From Spirometra erinaceieuropaei (Eukaryota > Platyhelminthes > Cestoda > Diphyllobothriidea > Diphyllobothriidae), in the NCBI GenBank assembly GCA_902702965.1, contig CACRXP010000021.1, positions 1,517,791-1,581,790 on the forward strand: DNA of 64,000 nucleotides, read 5' to 3'. The position numbers were made by a program, and so were the translations under genes. The notes under the pieces are model-generated. The model saw nothing but the letters and a program-made list of their open reading frames with translations, did not search any database and was not told the origin of the DNA. Each line of letters starts with the position of its first letter. Position 1 is the stretch's first letter. Positions 35,520 to 46,254 of the stretch are shown piece by piece.

Positions 35520-36485
35520 GAGTCGTGTCATTTATGCCCCAGGTTTGCCTTTTCTCAACCACGTTGGTTGGTGTTCTCGTATTCTTTAGGACAGGCACCG
35601 ACTCGTACGACCAATATAACCTGCTTCACAAGAGTAAGTGAAGGAGTAGAAGCACACTGAGGTGGTCTTAAATGGCCACCTATCCTTACCTTCTCGGCGT
35701 AAAATAGGGTTACCGGGAAATAATATTCGAAAACTTACTGCTGGGAGGGTTCCTGAGACAGCTTAATCAAGGCGTCTTCTTGGGAGTTCACTCACAGCGT
35801 TCCCTTGAAAATGGACTTTGGCGAACAGAGATTTCTTTTTGGCAGTCAGTGTGGTAGGTTTTTCCAGTCGCTCGGCAATATCCTTTGCAATAAACCTCTC
35901 AGGATACCCATTTTCGCGAAGCAAGTCCTGGATCTTTCTAAGCTCCAGCTCAATGATGTCTTCCAAACAAACTTGTCTAGCTCTTTGCGCCAAACAGCAA
36001 ACTATATTTCGTTTTTGTCGGAGGAGCGCGAAACAGCCGAAGTTCGTGTACTATTCAGACCAGGCTTTCTTCCGATATACTCTCCTTCGGACGTCACTGT
36101 CAGGTCTCCTGTTTAGAAAGTCGCCTAAGAAAGGGAGCAAACCAGCGGTTTCCATATTCAATGTGAACTTGGTCGACGGATGTGCCTGAGTTACAGCCTT
36201 TTAAAGGGAAGTTGTGTCGGCTTCTGTAGTGGAAATCGCAAGGATGTGTTTAGCGTAGCGACCGTAATATCTAGGCCTATTGATGTGTTGAAATTTCTCC
36301 AGCTTGTCCATGAAGACGTTGGTTAAGAGAGATCCAAATGGTGAGCCCATAAGAACTCTGTTTACTCGTCTATAGAGTTGATTTTCGAAAAGGAACTACA
36401 TATTTAATGTGTATCCTAGTGATAATTCCTGGAGAAATTTGAAGCACTGTTTTCCCGGATTGAATTTGAACAAGGCAAAGGCGGC
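35520..36485 (-). pseudogene. Penelope-like element lineage D: RT and start of GIY-YIG domain, broken
   Basis: Minus strand: ENQLYRRVNRVLMGSPFGSL lies at about 36,385-36,326, holding the PLE MGSP block, and VFMDKLEKF follows. The catalytic YVDD box reads YAKH at 36,246-36,257, so both aspartates are gone. A long frame at 35,993-35,763 gives DIIELELRKIQDLLRENGY and then PERFI, matching the plus-strand fragment at 4,540. It ends at a stop. The endonuclease begins at about 35,640 with SCEAGYIGRTSRCLS and stops soon after, so the 3' part is lost. The upstream limit is blurred because it overlaps the tail shared by A and B. Confidence 0.75.
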
Positions 36486-37183
36486 AAAACATGCAGAATG
36501 TATTGACGTCATAAGTTCTGTGACCTCTTATTGAACTGTACACCATCATTGCGTATCTATGAGACAAAGCCACTTTTTCAATCAGAGATCGACCAAGAGA
36601 GATGAAACGTGATAGGTAAGATGAAACACGGATTGTTGGTCTGGTATGGGGGTGCGCATGACGAGGTGGAGTGGACTGGGAGAAGCCAACTAATTAGGCT
36701 AGTTCAGATTACATTGAAAACTTGTCGAGGGTGATTAAAACTGCAACGCGCGGGACAGCAGTCAGCCATGCCGGGGAGGGGAGGGATTGGGAGGGGATCA
36801 GAGGACGGATATGGGAATGGAGTTACGTCCATTATCTATCCTTACCATGGCAGGGCGGTTTGATCAGGTGATCCAGCTGCTTACAGAGTTCTGGTTACCT
36901 CCTTCAGCGGATCCCGCAAAGCGCAAGAGACGCCTAGTCGTCGCCCGAAGCAGGACCTTAAATACAGCCATTGGGTCCAGCGTATGGTCCGTGTCCACTA
37001 GGTACTTTGTAACTAAGCTTCTCCTCAGGTAGCCACTTCTGCATCTGTTCAGCTTGCCGTGCTGCCAACTGCCTTTGCGTTTGCCCAATGTATTTGCATC
37101 CCCAACTACATGTAAACTCATAAATGCAGTTTGATGTGGCGTGCAAAGGCAGAATGTCTTTAGATGATCTAACTGGAATGGCC
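36390..37183 (-). mobile_element. Penelope-like element B, 3' part
   Basis: Minus strand continuation of the RT piece at 38,628-39,400, interrupted by the element C insertion. The GIY-YIG core is preserved: CIYEFTCSWGCKYIGQTQRQ at about 37,125-37,066. A frameshift occurs near 37,010, then VDTDHTLDPMAVFKVLLRA and RRLLRFA (about 37,000-36,920). The C-terminus aligns with LCKQxDHxI of element A near 36,880. The non-coding tail runs to about 36,390. The nicking domain looks better kept than in A, but the frame is broken. Confidence 0.8.
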
Positions 37184-37196
37184 ATTGTAGAGCTTA
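37184..37196 (+). repeat. Target-site duplication, left
   Basis: attgtagagctta directly precedes the left inverted repeat. It matches attgtagtgctta on the other side with one mismatch, and element A has the uninterrupted version of this place (around 22,600). Confidence 0.75.
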
Positions 37197-37399
37197 CGAA
37201 GAAATAGATACGACCGTTGGAACAATAGCCTTATTAGCCTGACTTTCGGATTCTCACTCGATTTCATCATCAAAGTCAGAGTCATATAAGGGTGTTAAAT
37301 TGCCAAAATGTTGCAATCTTTATAGGATGCAGTTTCTAGGTTGCTACATGCCTATCGCAGTTGGCAGCTCTCGAGTGCATCGTAGTTCGACTGGCAGGC
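37197..37399 (+). repeat. Left terminal inverted repeat of element C
   Basis: It starts cgaagaaa and contains ctacatgcctatcgcagttg (37,345), which is found reverse-complemented at about 38,406-38,425. The two arms agree at roughly three quarters of positions, with small indels. Confidence 0.85.
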
Positions 37400-37404
37400 T
37401 CGGC

Positions 37405-38306
37405 AGTCAGTTGGCCTTCCTTGATGTCCTCGTCTGCCACAGAGATTGTGCTGGCCTAAAAGCCAAAGTATTCAGGAAGGCGACAAGCACGACGCAGGTA
37501 CTGAGCTACAACAGCAACCACCCAATCAGTCACAAACCCAGTTGCGTAAGGACACTATACCAGAGTGTGGAGACACACTGCAGTGAACCGGAAGACAAGC
37601 TTGCTGAATTACAATACTTTCAACGGGCATTAAAAGCCAATGGCTACCCGCGCAACTTCGATAACCAGTGCCTGCGCATACAGGATTACAAACGAAATCC
37701 AATAGGCCCCAAATTTGGCGGGCTCTCCCGTACGTGAAGAATGTCTCAGAAGCCGCCAGCCGCCTTCTCACGCCCTTGGGAATTGAAGTAGCACACAGAC
37801 CGGGGAGAACCGTAAGGCGACAGACCACGAGACCGAAATACCCACTGTCACGGCAAGAAACATTTGGAGTCGTTTACCGTGTCTGGTGCAGCTGTGGGCA
37901 AAGCAACTATGTAGGGAAAACCGGAAGACTATTACGAACGCGGATGGCCGAGCACGCAGCGGCGGTGAGGAGGAAAGACGCCAGATCCCAAGTCGTGGCT
38001 CATTCGACGGTACCCAACCACACATCTAAATTTGACGAAGCAGAAACTCTTGCCAGAGGTGAAAACCCCGTGAGCCACAAACTGATCGAGTCATGTTTTT
38101 CCGGTCCTCAGTCAATCAACAAGCACAACGACCTCCCCGCTCCATATTCGGCGCTGCGACTTTGTCTAGGCAAAGTAGTTAGCCGCGAGGACAGCGTGCG
38201 GATGGGCCCCGTTCCTGGTGTCAATATCGGCAAGCCCCATTGCCCAAGAGTCCACACGGATAACGAATTCCGGCCGGCAGCAACGACTGTGTGCAATGAG
38301 CGTTAG
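37405..38306 (+). pseudogene. PLE lineage C: RT C-terminus and GIY-YIG endonuclease, one frameshift
   Basis: LAFLDVLVCHRDC (37,411 onward) is the RT block after the palm; the YxDD box is truncated away. The frame runs to 37,737, but the real reading shifts near 37,690 into the frame ending at 38,306. The endonuclease shows VVYRVWCSCGQSNYVGKTGR at about 37,869-37,928, with the catalytic Arg region RTRMAEH (about 37,938-37,957). Next come HSTVPNHTSKFDEAETLARG (about 38,001-38,060) and ESCFSGP. The stop is at 38,304-38,306, followed by about 65 bp before the right inverted repeat. Apart from the single frameshift the nuclease half is open, making it the best preserved PLE endonuclease here. Confidence 0.85.
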
Positions 38307-38370
38307 AATCGATAATCTTGATCGGCACACATCGGGATAGTAACTGCACGGCAACTGCATGCTGAAACAC

Positions 38371-38575
38371 CTAGCCAGTCGAGCTGTGATACACTCGGGA
38401 GCTGCCAACTGCGATAGGCATGTAGCGGCCTAGCAACTACCTTCAATAAATACTGCAACACCTGGGCAATTTACCATTCTTGTATGACTCTGCCTTTGAT
38501 GATGGATTCGGGTGAAAATCCGAATAGTCAGGCTAACAAAGCACTTGGTCCAGCAATCGTGTCTCTTTCTTCGCG
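38371..38575 (-). repeat. Right terminal inverted repeat of element C
   Basis: Reverse complement of the left repeat. The same sequence, in the same orientation relative to the coding part, ends the copies at 33.5 kb and 49.2 kb. Confidence 0.85.
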
Positions 38576-38614
38576 ATTACTTCCTGGAACTCGCCTTTTC
38601 GCCTCTATTAGCAA

Positions 38615-38627
38615 ATTGTAGTGCTTA
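38615..38627 (+). repeat. Target-site duplication, right
   Basis: attgtagtgctta, one mismatch to the left copy, lying where the interrupted element B sequence resumes. Confidence 0.75.
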
Positions 38628-39400
38628 TGCACAACAAGTTAGAGGCGACATACGTCCGTTCAGTTGTGCACCTCAGTTGTCGCTTGATCACGTTTGACAC
38701 ATCATCACCCCGAAAGGAAGATAGACGCTCACCGGCATTTCTAGCACGAATATTTCTGTAGGAATTCCTTGTCTAGAATGGCTATATTTATCGATGAATT
38801 TCTCCCGATACCCAGTTCTAAGAAAACCGCTCTTCAGGAAAGTGATTTCGTCATCAATCGTATCTGAGGAACGGATTCTGGTGGCTCTGTTGAACAGGCA
38901 AAAAACCAAGTCCCGTTTTCTCTGAATTGCAACGAAACTGAGGTAGTGCATGTATTGTCCTTTCAGGGCAGGTTTTCGATAGATGGGTCTCTGAATAGAA
39001 CTATCTGTCGGCCTACGTACAAGTAAATTCAGGCGGACAGTTGAATAAGAGATCACGAAACTTACGTCATTAAATTCTACATGTTTTGTCGCCTTGGCCT
39101 TGTTCAAGTTCCCTGAGTGTTTTTATCAGAACTCCTATTTTCGGCTTATTAGGTAATAGCATTCGCAGATCTAATCATTCGTCTTGTGGCCGAAAGTTTG
39201 TAAAAAGTGATGGGGCGTCAAGCAGGAACATCACCATGCTGTTTAGGTTAAGATTATTGACTTCGTCATTGAATTCGAATGTGTCTAGTTGCTGTAAGGG
39301 TTTGTGTTTCTTTGTAAACCACTTCGCTTCCGAATAGTAGGGCGTTTTTTGCATGTCCAAAGTCGGAAGAACTAACAGGCCGTCCCAATGCATGTTAGGT
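38628..39400 (-). pseudogene. Penelope-like element B, RT part, broken and rearranged
   Basis: Minus strand: PYYSEAKWFTKKHKPL (about 39,355-39,308) and MVMFLLDAPSLFTNF (about 39,235-39,191) are the N-terminal RT blocks. KPKIGVLIKTLREL follows. The YVDD region is missing; an 80-bp segment at about 39,025-39,104 sits in its place. The C-terminal block resumes with LLVRRPTDSSIQRPIYRKPA and FCLFNRATRIRSSD, then YREKFIDKY (38,780). Matching blocks in element A (LCLFNRAAIICSSD, YPEKFVDMY) show they are the same lineage. It joins the endonuclease part at 37,183 once the C insertion is discounted. Confidence 0.8.
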
Positions 39401-39404
39401 AAAC

Positions 39405-41720
39405 CCTAGAGTCGAGGAATATGTGTACCGAATGGTCGAAGTTGTCCGAGGTCACGGTCACTTATGAAACTTCCTGCGTGGAGCCTTCTTAATCGGTAGG
39501 TGTTGCCTCTACTTTGTAGTGTCTAATCCGTGAGAGAGTGTGTACTCAGAGCGCTGCAATCATCAGGCCAAATCCCCTGAAAAATTCAGAAGTCGCCAGA
39601 CTGATGGGTTTATTGTACACAGAACTCCGAGTCGTCCTCTCAGGAGACGTTGGCCGTTTTTGAAGCCAGGACTGATATGAACTGCGTCTAACCATGCCTC
39701 AGACAGTGGTGGCAGCTGTTTTGGTAGGTTTGTGGGACAATCGGAAGCGGCCTTCAATTGGTGTGTATTGCATTTGTCTAGGGGGTGGCGCTCAAGTGGC
39801 CTGTGTTGCATTTACAGAGGGGTGGTGTGTTCAAGTGACGCATGAGCGGCTGCGTCTCTGCAGACGCATGAAGTTGGTCGAGTAGCCGCAAGCCAGCGCG
39901 TCTGGAACCGCTCACAGGGAAGATTAATGGAGTAAACGCAAAGAAGTCTTTAACAGTGACGCCAGACATGGTCACGCTGGCTGTCAGCAAAAACTTCATC
40001 TGTGCAATCCTCATGTCAACCTTTCTTCTGGTCTGACAATATCGAGTGTAGCTTCGTTATGTGTAGTCCAATCTGTTCATTATGACAATGTCTGTTCCCC
40101 ATCCGGCCTAGCGACCAAGATATTTTTACTTTCTCGAAGTTCATCTAAATTCTTTACTTGTGCTTTCGTTAGCAATCCGCGACTTTTTGGTCCCTTTTTC
40201 AGGTACTGATAACTGCAATTCACCAGTGTTAATTTCAAGTTTTAGACTTTATCTGCGAAAGCGGACACTAAATCGTAGGTTCGGTTGCAGAAGTTTCCCA
40301 ACTGAGTTTCTAATTCTCTATGCATATAATTTGAGGATATGGAAGCTGATATTTTAAGACATGTATAGTTAAGGTTTAAGGTAATATGTTGGTGTCGGAA
40401 TGTCCGCCGTTCATTACTGCAGACCAGCTTCGATGTCGACAGAAAGAACTCGTGATTCCTCTAGAATCTACCAGCTGGGATAAGCCATTTCTTAGACGTA
40501 TTGTGGGTTTGGTTACTTGTTTTGCATGCAATAAGTGTGCGGTCAATTTTATGAACAGCTCCTCCCTTCACAGGGTAAAATCTGTGACAGTAGGCACTGG
40601 TTTTAAATGACATGGTCATTTGAGTGCGTAAGTTTTCTGCTAGGACAGTCTACACTGAAGGCAACATTGGCAACAATCTGCCATAACACCTATACATTAC
40701 CAATTGGCTTTCTGCACTTTGACAGTGTGTTGTTTGTGCGTTTTTTTAAAAGCGAGTTTGAAAGTGTGCCCACAGCCACCGTTCCTTGCCTTCTATCTTC
40801 TAGCGTAATAAGAGCAATTAATTGAAATGGCAATTCTAGCGTAAATATCATAATTTCAGCCTTCAGAAGCATAGGTATGCATCCACTACACAACTGCCAG
40901 TTTTCTATTTCGAGACTATCGGAGGACGAATGTTAAATATCCAAATTCTCTCTCCTCTGGTACTTGTTTGCTGTAGTATAATATTCCTTAACTTAGCAGA
41001 CGACAAAACTGTTTTAATTCAGAATAATGTCGATGCAGATCCTCCTGAATGGCAGATAAGCCAAGCATTATTTAAGTTGAACACACATTTAGTCTAAGCT
41101 AAGACACGCGGCGTTTCCCTTTCTTGGGGACCGTTGGTAGGGTCATTTCCTGAAGTCGGAAGCATAAACGTCAAATACCATCTGGAATGTATATTATGAC
41201 AAATTGATCTCACCACATAAGGTGAAGGTCCCTAAAGTTCAGAGAACGGAAATATTTTCTGAATGGGAGGGAATTTTGTTTGAACAAGAGCGACCAGCCG
41301 GGAGTGTTCAGTATCCAAAAGCTCCGAATGTGCTCGAGTATTCTGAAAAAATTGTCTCAGTTCTACTCCTTTAGGGATTTACTTATATGTGCCTTCATTA
41401 TAATAAGTGACGTGGAAAATTTGTTTGCTTTCCTTGTGTTTTTGTCGCCTCGCTCGGCTTCGGCGAATATGAGCAAAATGTCGTAACAAAATTTTTCGAG
41501 GTTAAATGGGTGCCGAAATATCCGCCCGCCTCACACAAAGCCACAGATCATAAATATTTCTGTTGGTGGATTAGCTTCAAAGGCACCGGCTGACTCGATT
41601 TAAAACCTCAGTGACGCGACAATACTTGTGGGCATGAAGTCCTTTAAAAATTTTAGCCGTTAAAATTTTTTGCATTAAGTTCTCTTAAGTTTAGCTTGTG
41701 GAGGCTAATGGGTTCAGATT
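39405..41720. other. Unassigned DNA
   Basis: 39,480-39,920 is GC-richer and has an imperfect 39-bp tandem pair (tgtattgcattt at 39,764; tgtgttgcattt at 39,803). No domain recognised in the frames there. The remainder is AT-rich. Confidence 0.4.
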
Positions 41721-41721
41721 A

Positions 41722-41825
41722 AAATTTGATATGAATGTTCGTACTGAAGTCCATCAGCCACAACGGACTGACCACGTAATATTTATGAACGGATAAAAGG
41801 CAACCAGTATTATATACATGGGTTG
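41722..41825 (+). repeat. Dispersed repeat family R, copy 3 (partial)
   Basis: ttgatatgaatgttcgtact followed by tccatcagcc and caaccagtatt matches the first half of the copy at 18,970. Confidence 0.5.
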
Positions 41826-41829
41826 TACT

Positions 41830-44800
41830 GTGAATTTAGAAATGGGGCATTCTGCACATACTAAGTACTTTCTTCGTGCTTTCGAAATAGAAATTAGCTG
41901 TAAACAGCCGAATATTTTGACTAGGTTTTTTTCGCGTCATGTAGTAACTGCAGACGGTCACATTTATCTACAGATCCTTCTGCATTCCCATGTGGCTCTT
42001 AGTAATATCATGGTTTCTTATATGGAATTACCACTTTTATTCTAAATCAACCTGTTCAATCGTTCATTGGTCCATCCTGCAATTCTGTTATACTAATCTT
42101 TCCCAAGAATCCGACAGAGGCGATCTCTCTTGCACTACTTTTCATCTTTAAAATCAGCTGACTATTTCGAATCCCCTTTTCAGTTTTTCTTCAGTTTTCA
42201 TCTGATTGTTTATGCCCTGGACGTGTAGAAATGGCTTTTTCTTGACGGGAATAATCTTACTGCATCGAAGTTTCCCAATAAGAATGGTTTCTGTCTTTTT
42301 CCATGCCGAGTTTAACCCAAATGATGGCCTTCAACGTAGAAATTCTAAGACGTTGTTGAGGTGACGTTCTTTCTCATTACATGATTGGAGGACATGGATT
42401 TCGAGAGAGTTTTCTTGCCTTTCACCAGACTGCTTTCAAGCAGTGGACGTCTTTACTGTTTAAGTAGACAGTACATATGTAAAAAAACCTTCATATTTAA
42501 TCTAACTTAAAAGCAGTCGTCCCTAAACACTTACCGCGCAGTTTTGATAGGAATCCCTCGTCGTTCCTTGCATAAAACCCATTTTTTCTTAATCTACTCT
42601 ACGAATGACATCGGTGGGCCTCAGACCGGCGTTCCTTCAAAAGTACAAACGCGTTTAATTGACTTAAATTGTGCATTTGGCCGTCTGACAATAGACGCCG
42701 CATCTCACCCCTATCGGTTATCTCGTCGGTGCATCAAGTGACACTGGTAGAAAGCCATCCATTTCTTCTGCAGCTACAAGAGCCCAGTTTCTGCAGTCAC
42801 AATGGCAACAGCGCTATAAATCACTTCGACCTCATCCCTTAGGCCCTAGCCCTTTCCTCCGACTTCCGACTCCTCCATTGGTAGCGTGCGACATGCCTCC
42901 TTTGGCCTCTGCTATCGCCAGGCCTCGTGACTCATTTCTTGATATCACTTTCAGAAAGCACAATTACTGGCAACGATTTAGCCCAAGGACTGAATATCGG
43001 GTAATGGTTGAGAGGCAGCTCGCTAGGTTTGCAAGCACGAACTCTGTCAGACGGGCTTAGCGGTCGATACTTCAAGGACCAAAAACCAACATCACGAGCT
43101 ACAACGCGATTCTGGAAATTTCCATCACCGAAAAGGCCAAACCCACCAAAAGTATTTGCGTAATGAACTTTACGCTCACCAGTCACCCGAAACTTTGTAT
43201 GCTCAACTGATAGGAAGTACGACTGTTTTTAAACTCCCAGGAAAGACTGATCTCGGTCGAATATTTCATCATTAGGACCGGCATGAAGGTTACGCTGAAA
43301 CGGCTTCGTCCTCCAATTATTCAGTGTTTTTGGAAAATATCCAACCGTGAGGCAGGCCAGGCGGACGCGTTCAATTGTTTTGGTCACACAGCTGAAAAGT
43401 GATCGGTACTGTAGAGTAAACGCATATATCACCGTACGTAATGGTTGTGCGTATTTTTATGATTAACTGCAGCAAAATTGCGTTAGTCAGAGGGGGATAG
43501 AGTGGATGTGGAAAGCGTGTATATATATCCGTCATTTATTTCGATAGATTTCGTGCATATGTTTAACTTGTAAGTTATATTCCAGACTGGCTAATGTCAG
43601 AGCACGTCAAACGATCGGAACATAGTCTTGTTGTCATGCCAATGGATTTTAAAAGTTAAAAATACTTAAATAATGGTCTTCGTTTGCGTGAATATTCTCA
43701 GGAAAGCCGCATTCGTGTCAGATGTCGACTTCTTATGAACAGTCATAACCCACTGATCTTGCCGTAAATGTGACATCGTATCTTTTTCAACCGAGGAAAT
43801 TTTAACGGAATAAGGGGCTTTGGTTTATGTGCATTACTAATTTGATTCACCATAAGCTTGTACAAGTCCTTAAATACTAAGACAGCCTGCAATATTGTAC
43901 ATTTCGAATTTAAGCACAGCGATGTTTGCGTTATGGCCTTAAACAAATTTCATCAAGTTATCTCTGAAAGAGCTTGTTTTAGTAGCCTAGGATTCCGTCC
44001 ATTTACTTATGTATTTGAGGTTTCGTATCACGGTTCTGTGACAAATAATAGTAGGAAACACTAATACTACCAATCTAAGGGTTTCCTGGGGTGTTGCGAA
44101 AATTCGTCCATCATCCAAGAGATTGATTTTTCTGCCGCTTTCATTGTTAAGCTTGTGAACCTTCGTGGTGACGTAAGACTGACACCTCTCTTCTTTTTCC
44201 ATCTTTTAAAAGGACATGTTTTTGTGTGTCAAATAAACCCCAGAGGATAAGATAACTTAAAGCTGTTTGAACGTTTTGTTTGTTGATTATTCTATATGAC
44301 TGTGCTAGTATAGGAACTGTGTACTCGTAGGTTCATCTTTAAATCATGCTTTCGTGCTTATTACTGTGTTCTGGAATTAACTTTCACTGCTGAACTTAAA
44401 TTAACTTTGGGGGCCCGGCGTCTTTACTCCAGACAGCAAATCCCTTTCAGCAACAATTCCTGCATAATCACGCGCTGGGGAGGACATTAATTCCCTCAAA
44501 CCAACCTTAGCCGAGACTCCAAGACTGCTCAGCGTGGTCTTGAGCGTCATTCGGGTGGAAGTAGCAGGTAAAAGACTTCCGCCTGCACATCTTTTTGACA
44601 GCATCCACCTACGCAGTGCATAATTCGTTTTTTACGCTATGATTTCAATAGGTCAAACCACAGACCAAAAACCGGCCTTCTGCGCGCCACCTTATCGTCA
44701 TCCCTACTGACATAAGGCGCCATCAACCGGTATCTCAAATGACTTAGAGTTTCCTTAGGTGAAACAACCAGTCATGCGGTGCCTGTCGGAGTCCTGACCG

Positions 44801-45965
44801 CATGTTCTGATTTAGTACCATGATGGCCGGGGGTAGACCGCCAAAACAAATAATTGAGGGGAGAAGCAAGTGTTTGGGTCTTGAAAATACGGAAGCCCCG
44901 TCACGCCTTCTTTGTGTAATCAAAACTTCTCGATTGGAGCTGCTAAGTATTTTCAAAAGTTCGAGTAGATAGGCTACAAAGCTATTGTCTACGAAAACTG
45001 ACATACGTATGTTGAAAAAACAGAGGCATTAATTTTCGAGGTAATTCACATGAACATCAGTATTATGATTCATTTGAAAGTTTTAGTGATAGACATAAAG
45101 TTATGAAAAGGAGAAGGTGCTTCTTAATAATGTTTGTGCACTGTTTTCGGCTGTGAAAGCAGAGCAGAGATTTGTTTTGATTTGAAATTAAATCACCCAG
45201 CAAAAATCCTCAAACCCCAATGACTCATGGATAAGGATGCGTCTCTTTTGATTATTGTGTTCGAAAATTGTCGTAATTCTCCATTCCCTTGAAAAGTGCG
45301 CCGATCGCTGTCACTTCGAGGAGGCAATTAATTGGCTTTCTGGAGTAATCCTGAAAAATGTCCATAGAAAGGTGTTTTCTGAAAACATTTATTTAAATGC
45401 ACCACCTTATTTTGTGGCTCGTAAATTGCGCACTCGAAAAGATCAGATTAGTCTCTTGAAACGAGGACGACGCGCTAGCTCAGTACACTTCATGGATGCC
45501 AACTGAGAAAGAGGGTAAAATAATATCAGAAATCTACTAAAGCCCGATTACGTACATAATCAGCCTTTGGGACGTCTCTGACACCAGGACGAAGAAATAT
45601 GCGGAAGCCAGCGAAAGCAGCCCCTAAACAATAATCCACTGGCTAGGAAGGCGTCATCCATTATAGTTTAGGGTACGAGTTGCAACCGTTTAGCGAATAA
45701 TTCCATGGAACAGTCGGAGGTACCACTTGAGCGGGCTGCTATAAAAAAGTGCGGTCAAATAACAACTTGCACTATTTCCTTATGGCAAATAAATACGCCT
45801 TCATAAAACACTGATGGTTTAACCAGTGCTGAAACGTCAACGAAAGAATTTAGCAAACTTCAGGAGTTTGTTTTATTAAATCGCTGCTCACGTATGCCGA
45901 AATATAGGCCTCTTACAGTTGTTCGGATGGGTTTATTTAAAATAGTACAGATTCAATATTCAATT
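41830..45965. other. Unassigned DNA
   Basis: 42,770-43,200 and 44,400-44,600 are GC-richer patches without domains. The minus-strand frames at 44,401-44,604 and 44,744-45,004 and the plus-strand frame at 45,255-45,506 have unremarkable composition and no recognised motif. Confidence 0.4.
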
Positions 45966-45970
45966 ATTTT

Positions 45971-46250
45971 TTAGAGTTGAAGGAAGGCCTGTCGCCGATT
46001 GTTACTTGGTGGATAATTTTGGTCAGTTCTATGCATACAGCTGGTCCTTTGGGAATTTGCGGCCAGTGAAGCGAGGAAATAAGGCATGATGCGGCAGGAC
46101 GCGCTTTCGGAATATTTATCCCAATCTAAAACATGCGTGCTGTCCGCGGCAGTAAATTCTCTAAATATGAAGTCTATGAGATCGAAAGAATTGTTTTGGT
46201 ACACAGTGAAAGCAGTTCTATAGGACGATGGCACATCTCCTTTGCCATTC
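45971..46250 (-). other. Open frame of unknown status (possible exon)
   Basis: A 92-codon frame with balanced amino-acid use (many Asp, Ser and Tyr, few low-complexity runs), more protein-like than most frames here. A stop immediately precedes it and no in-frame ATG opens it, so it could only be an internal or terminal exon. No family recognised and no strong splice sites visible. Chance is the main alternative. Confidence 0.15.
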
Positions 46251-46254
46251 AATT

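Larger units (their letters stand above)
37197..38614 (+). mobile_element. Penelope-like element C, 5'-truncated insertion with inverted terminal repeats
   Basis: Terminal repeats at 37,197-37,399 and 38,371-38,575 are in inverted orientation. A further 39 bp, 38,576-38,614, extends past the right repeat only. Target duplications flank the unit. Between the repeats lies the 3' half of the PLE coding region. Inverted terminal repeats with a short one-sided tail and truncated coding sequence are known for Penelope-type insertions. The unit disrupts element B, which runs on the opposite strand, so C arrived later than B. Confidence 0.85.

Noticed and set aside
37526..38408. Minus-strand frames inside element C
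   Set aside because: Antisense to the recognised GIY-YIG coding frame; no motifs of their own.
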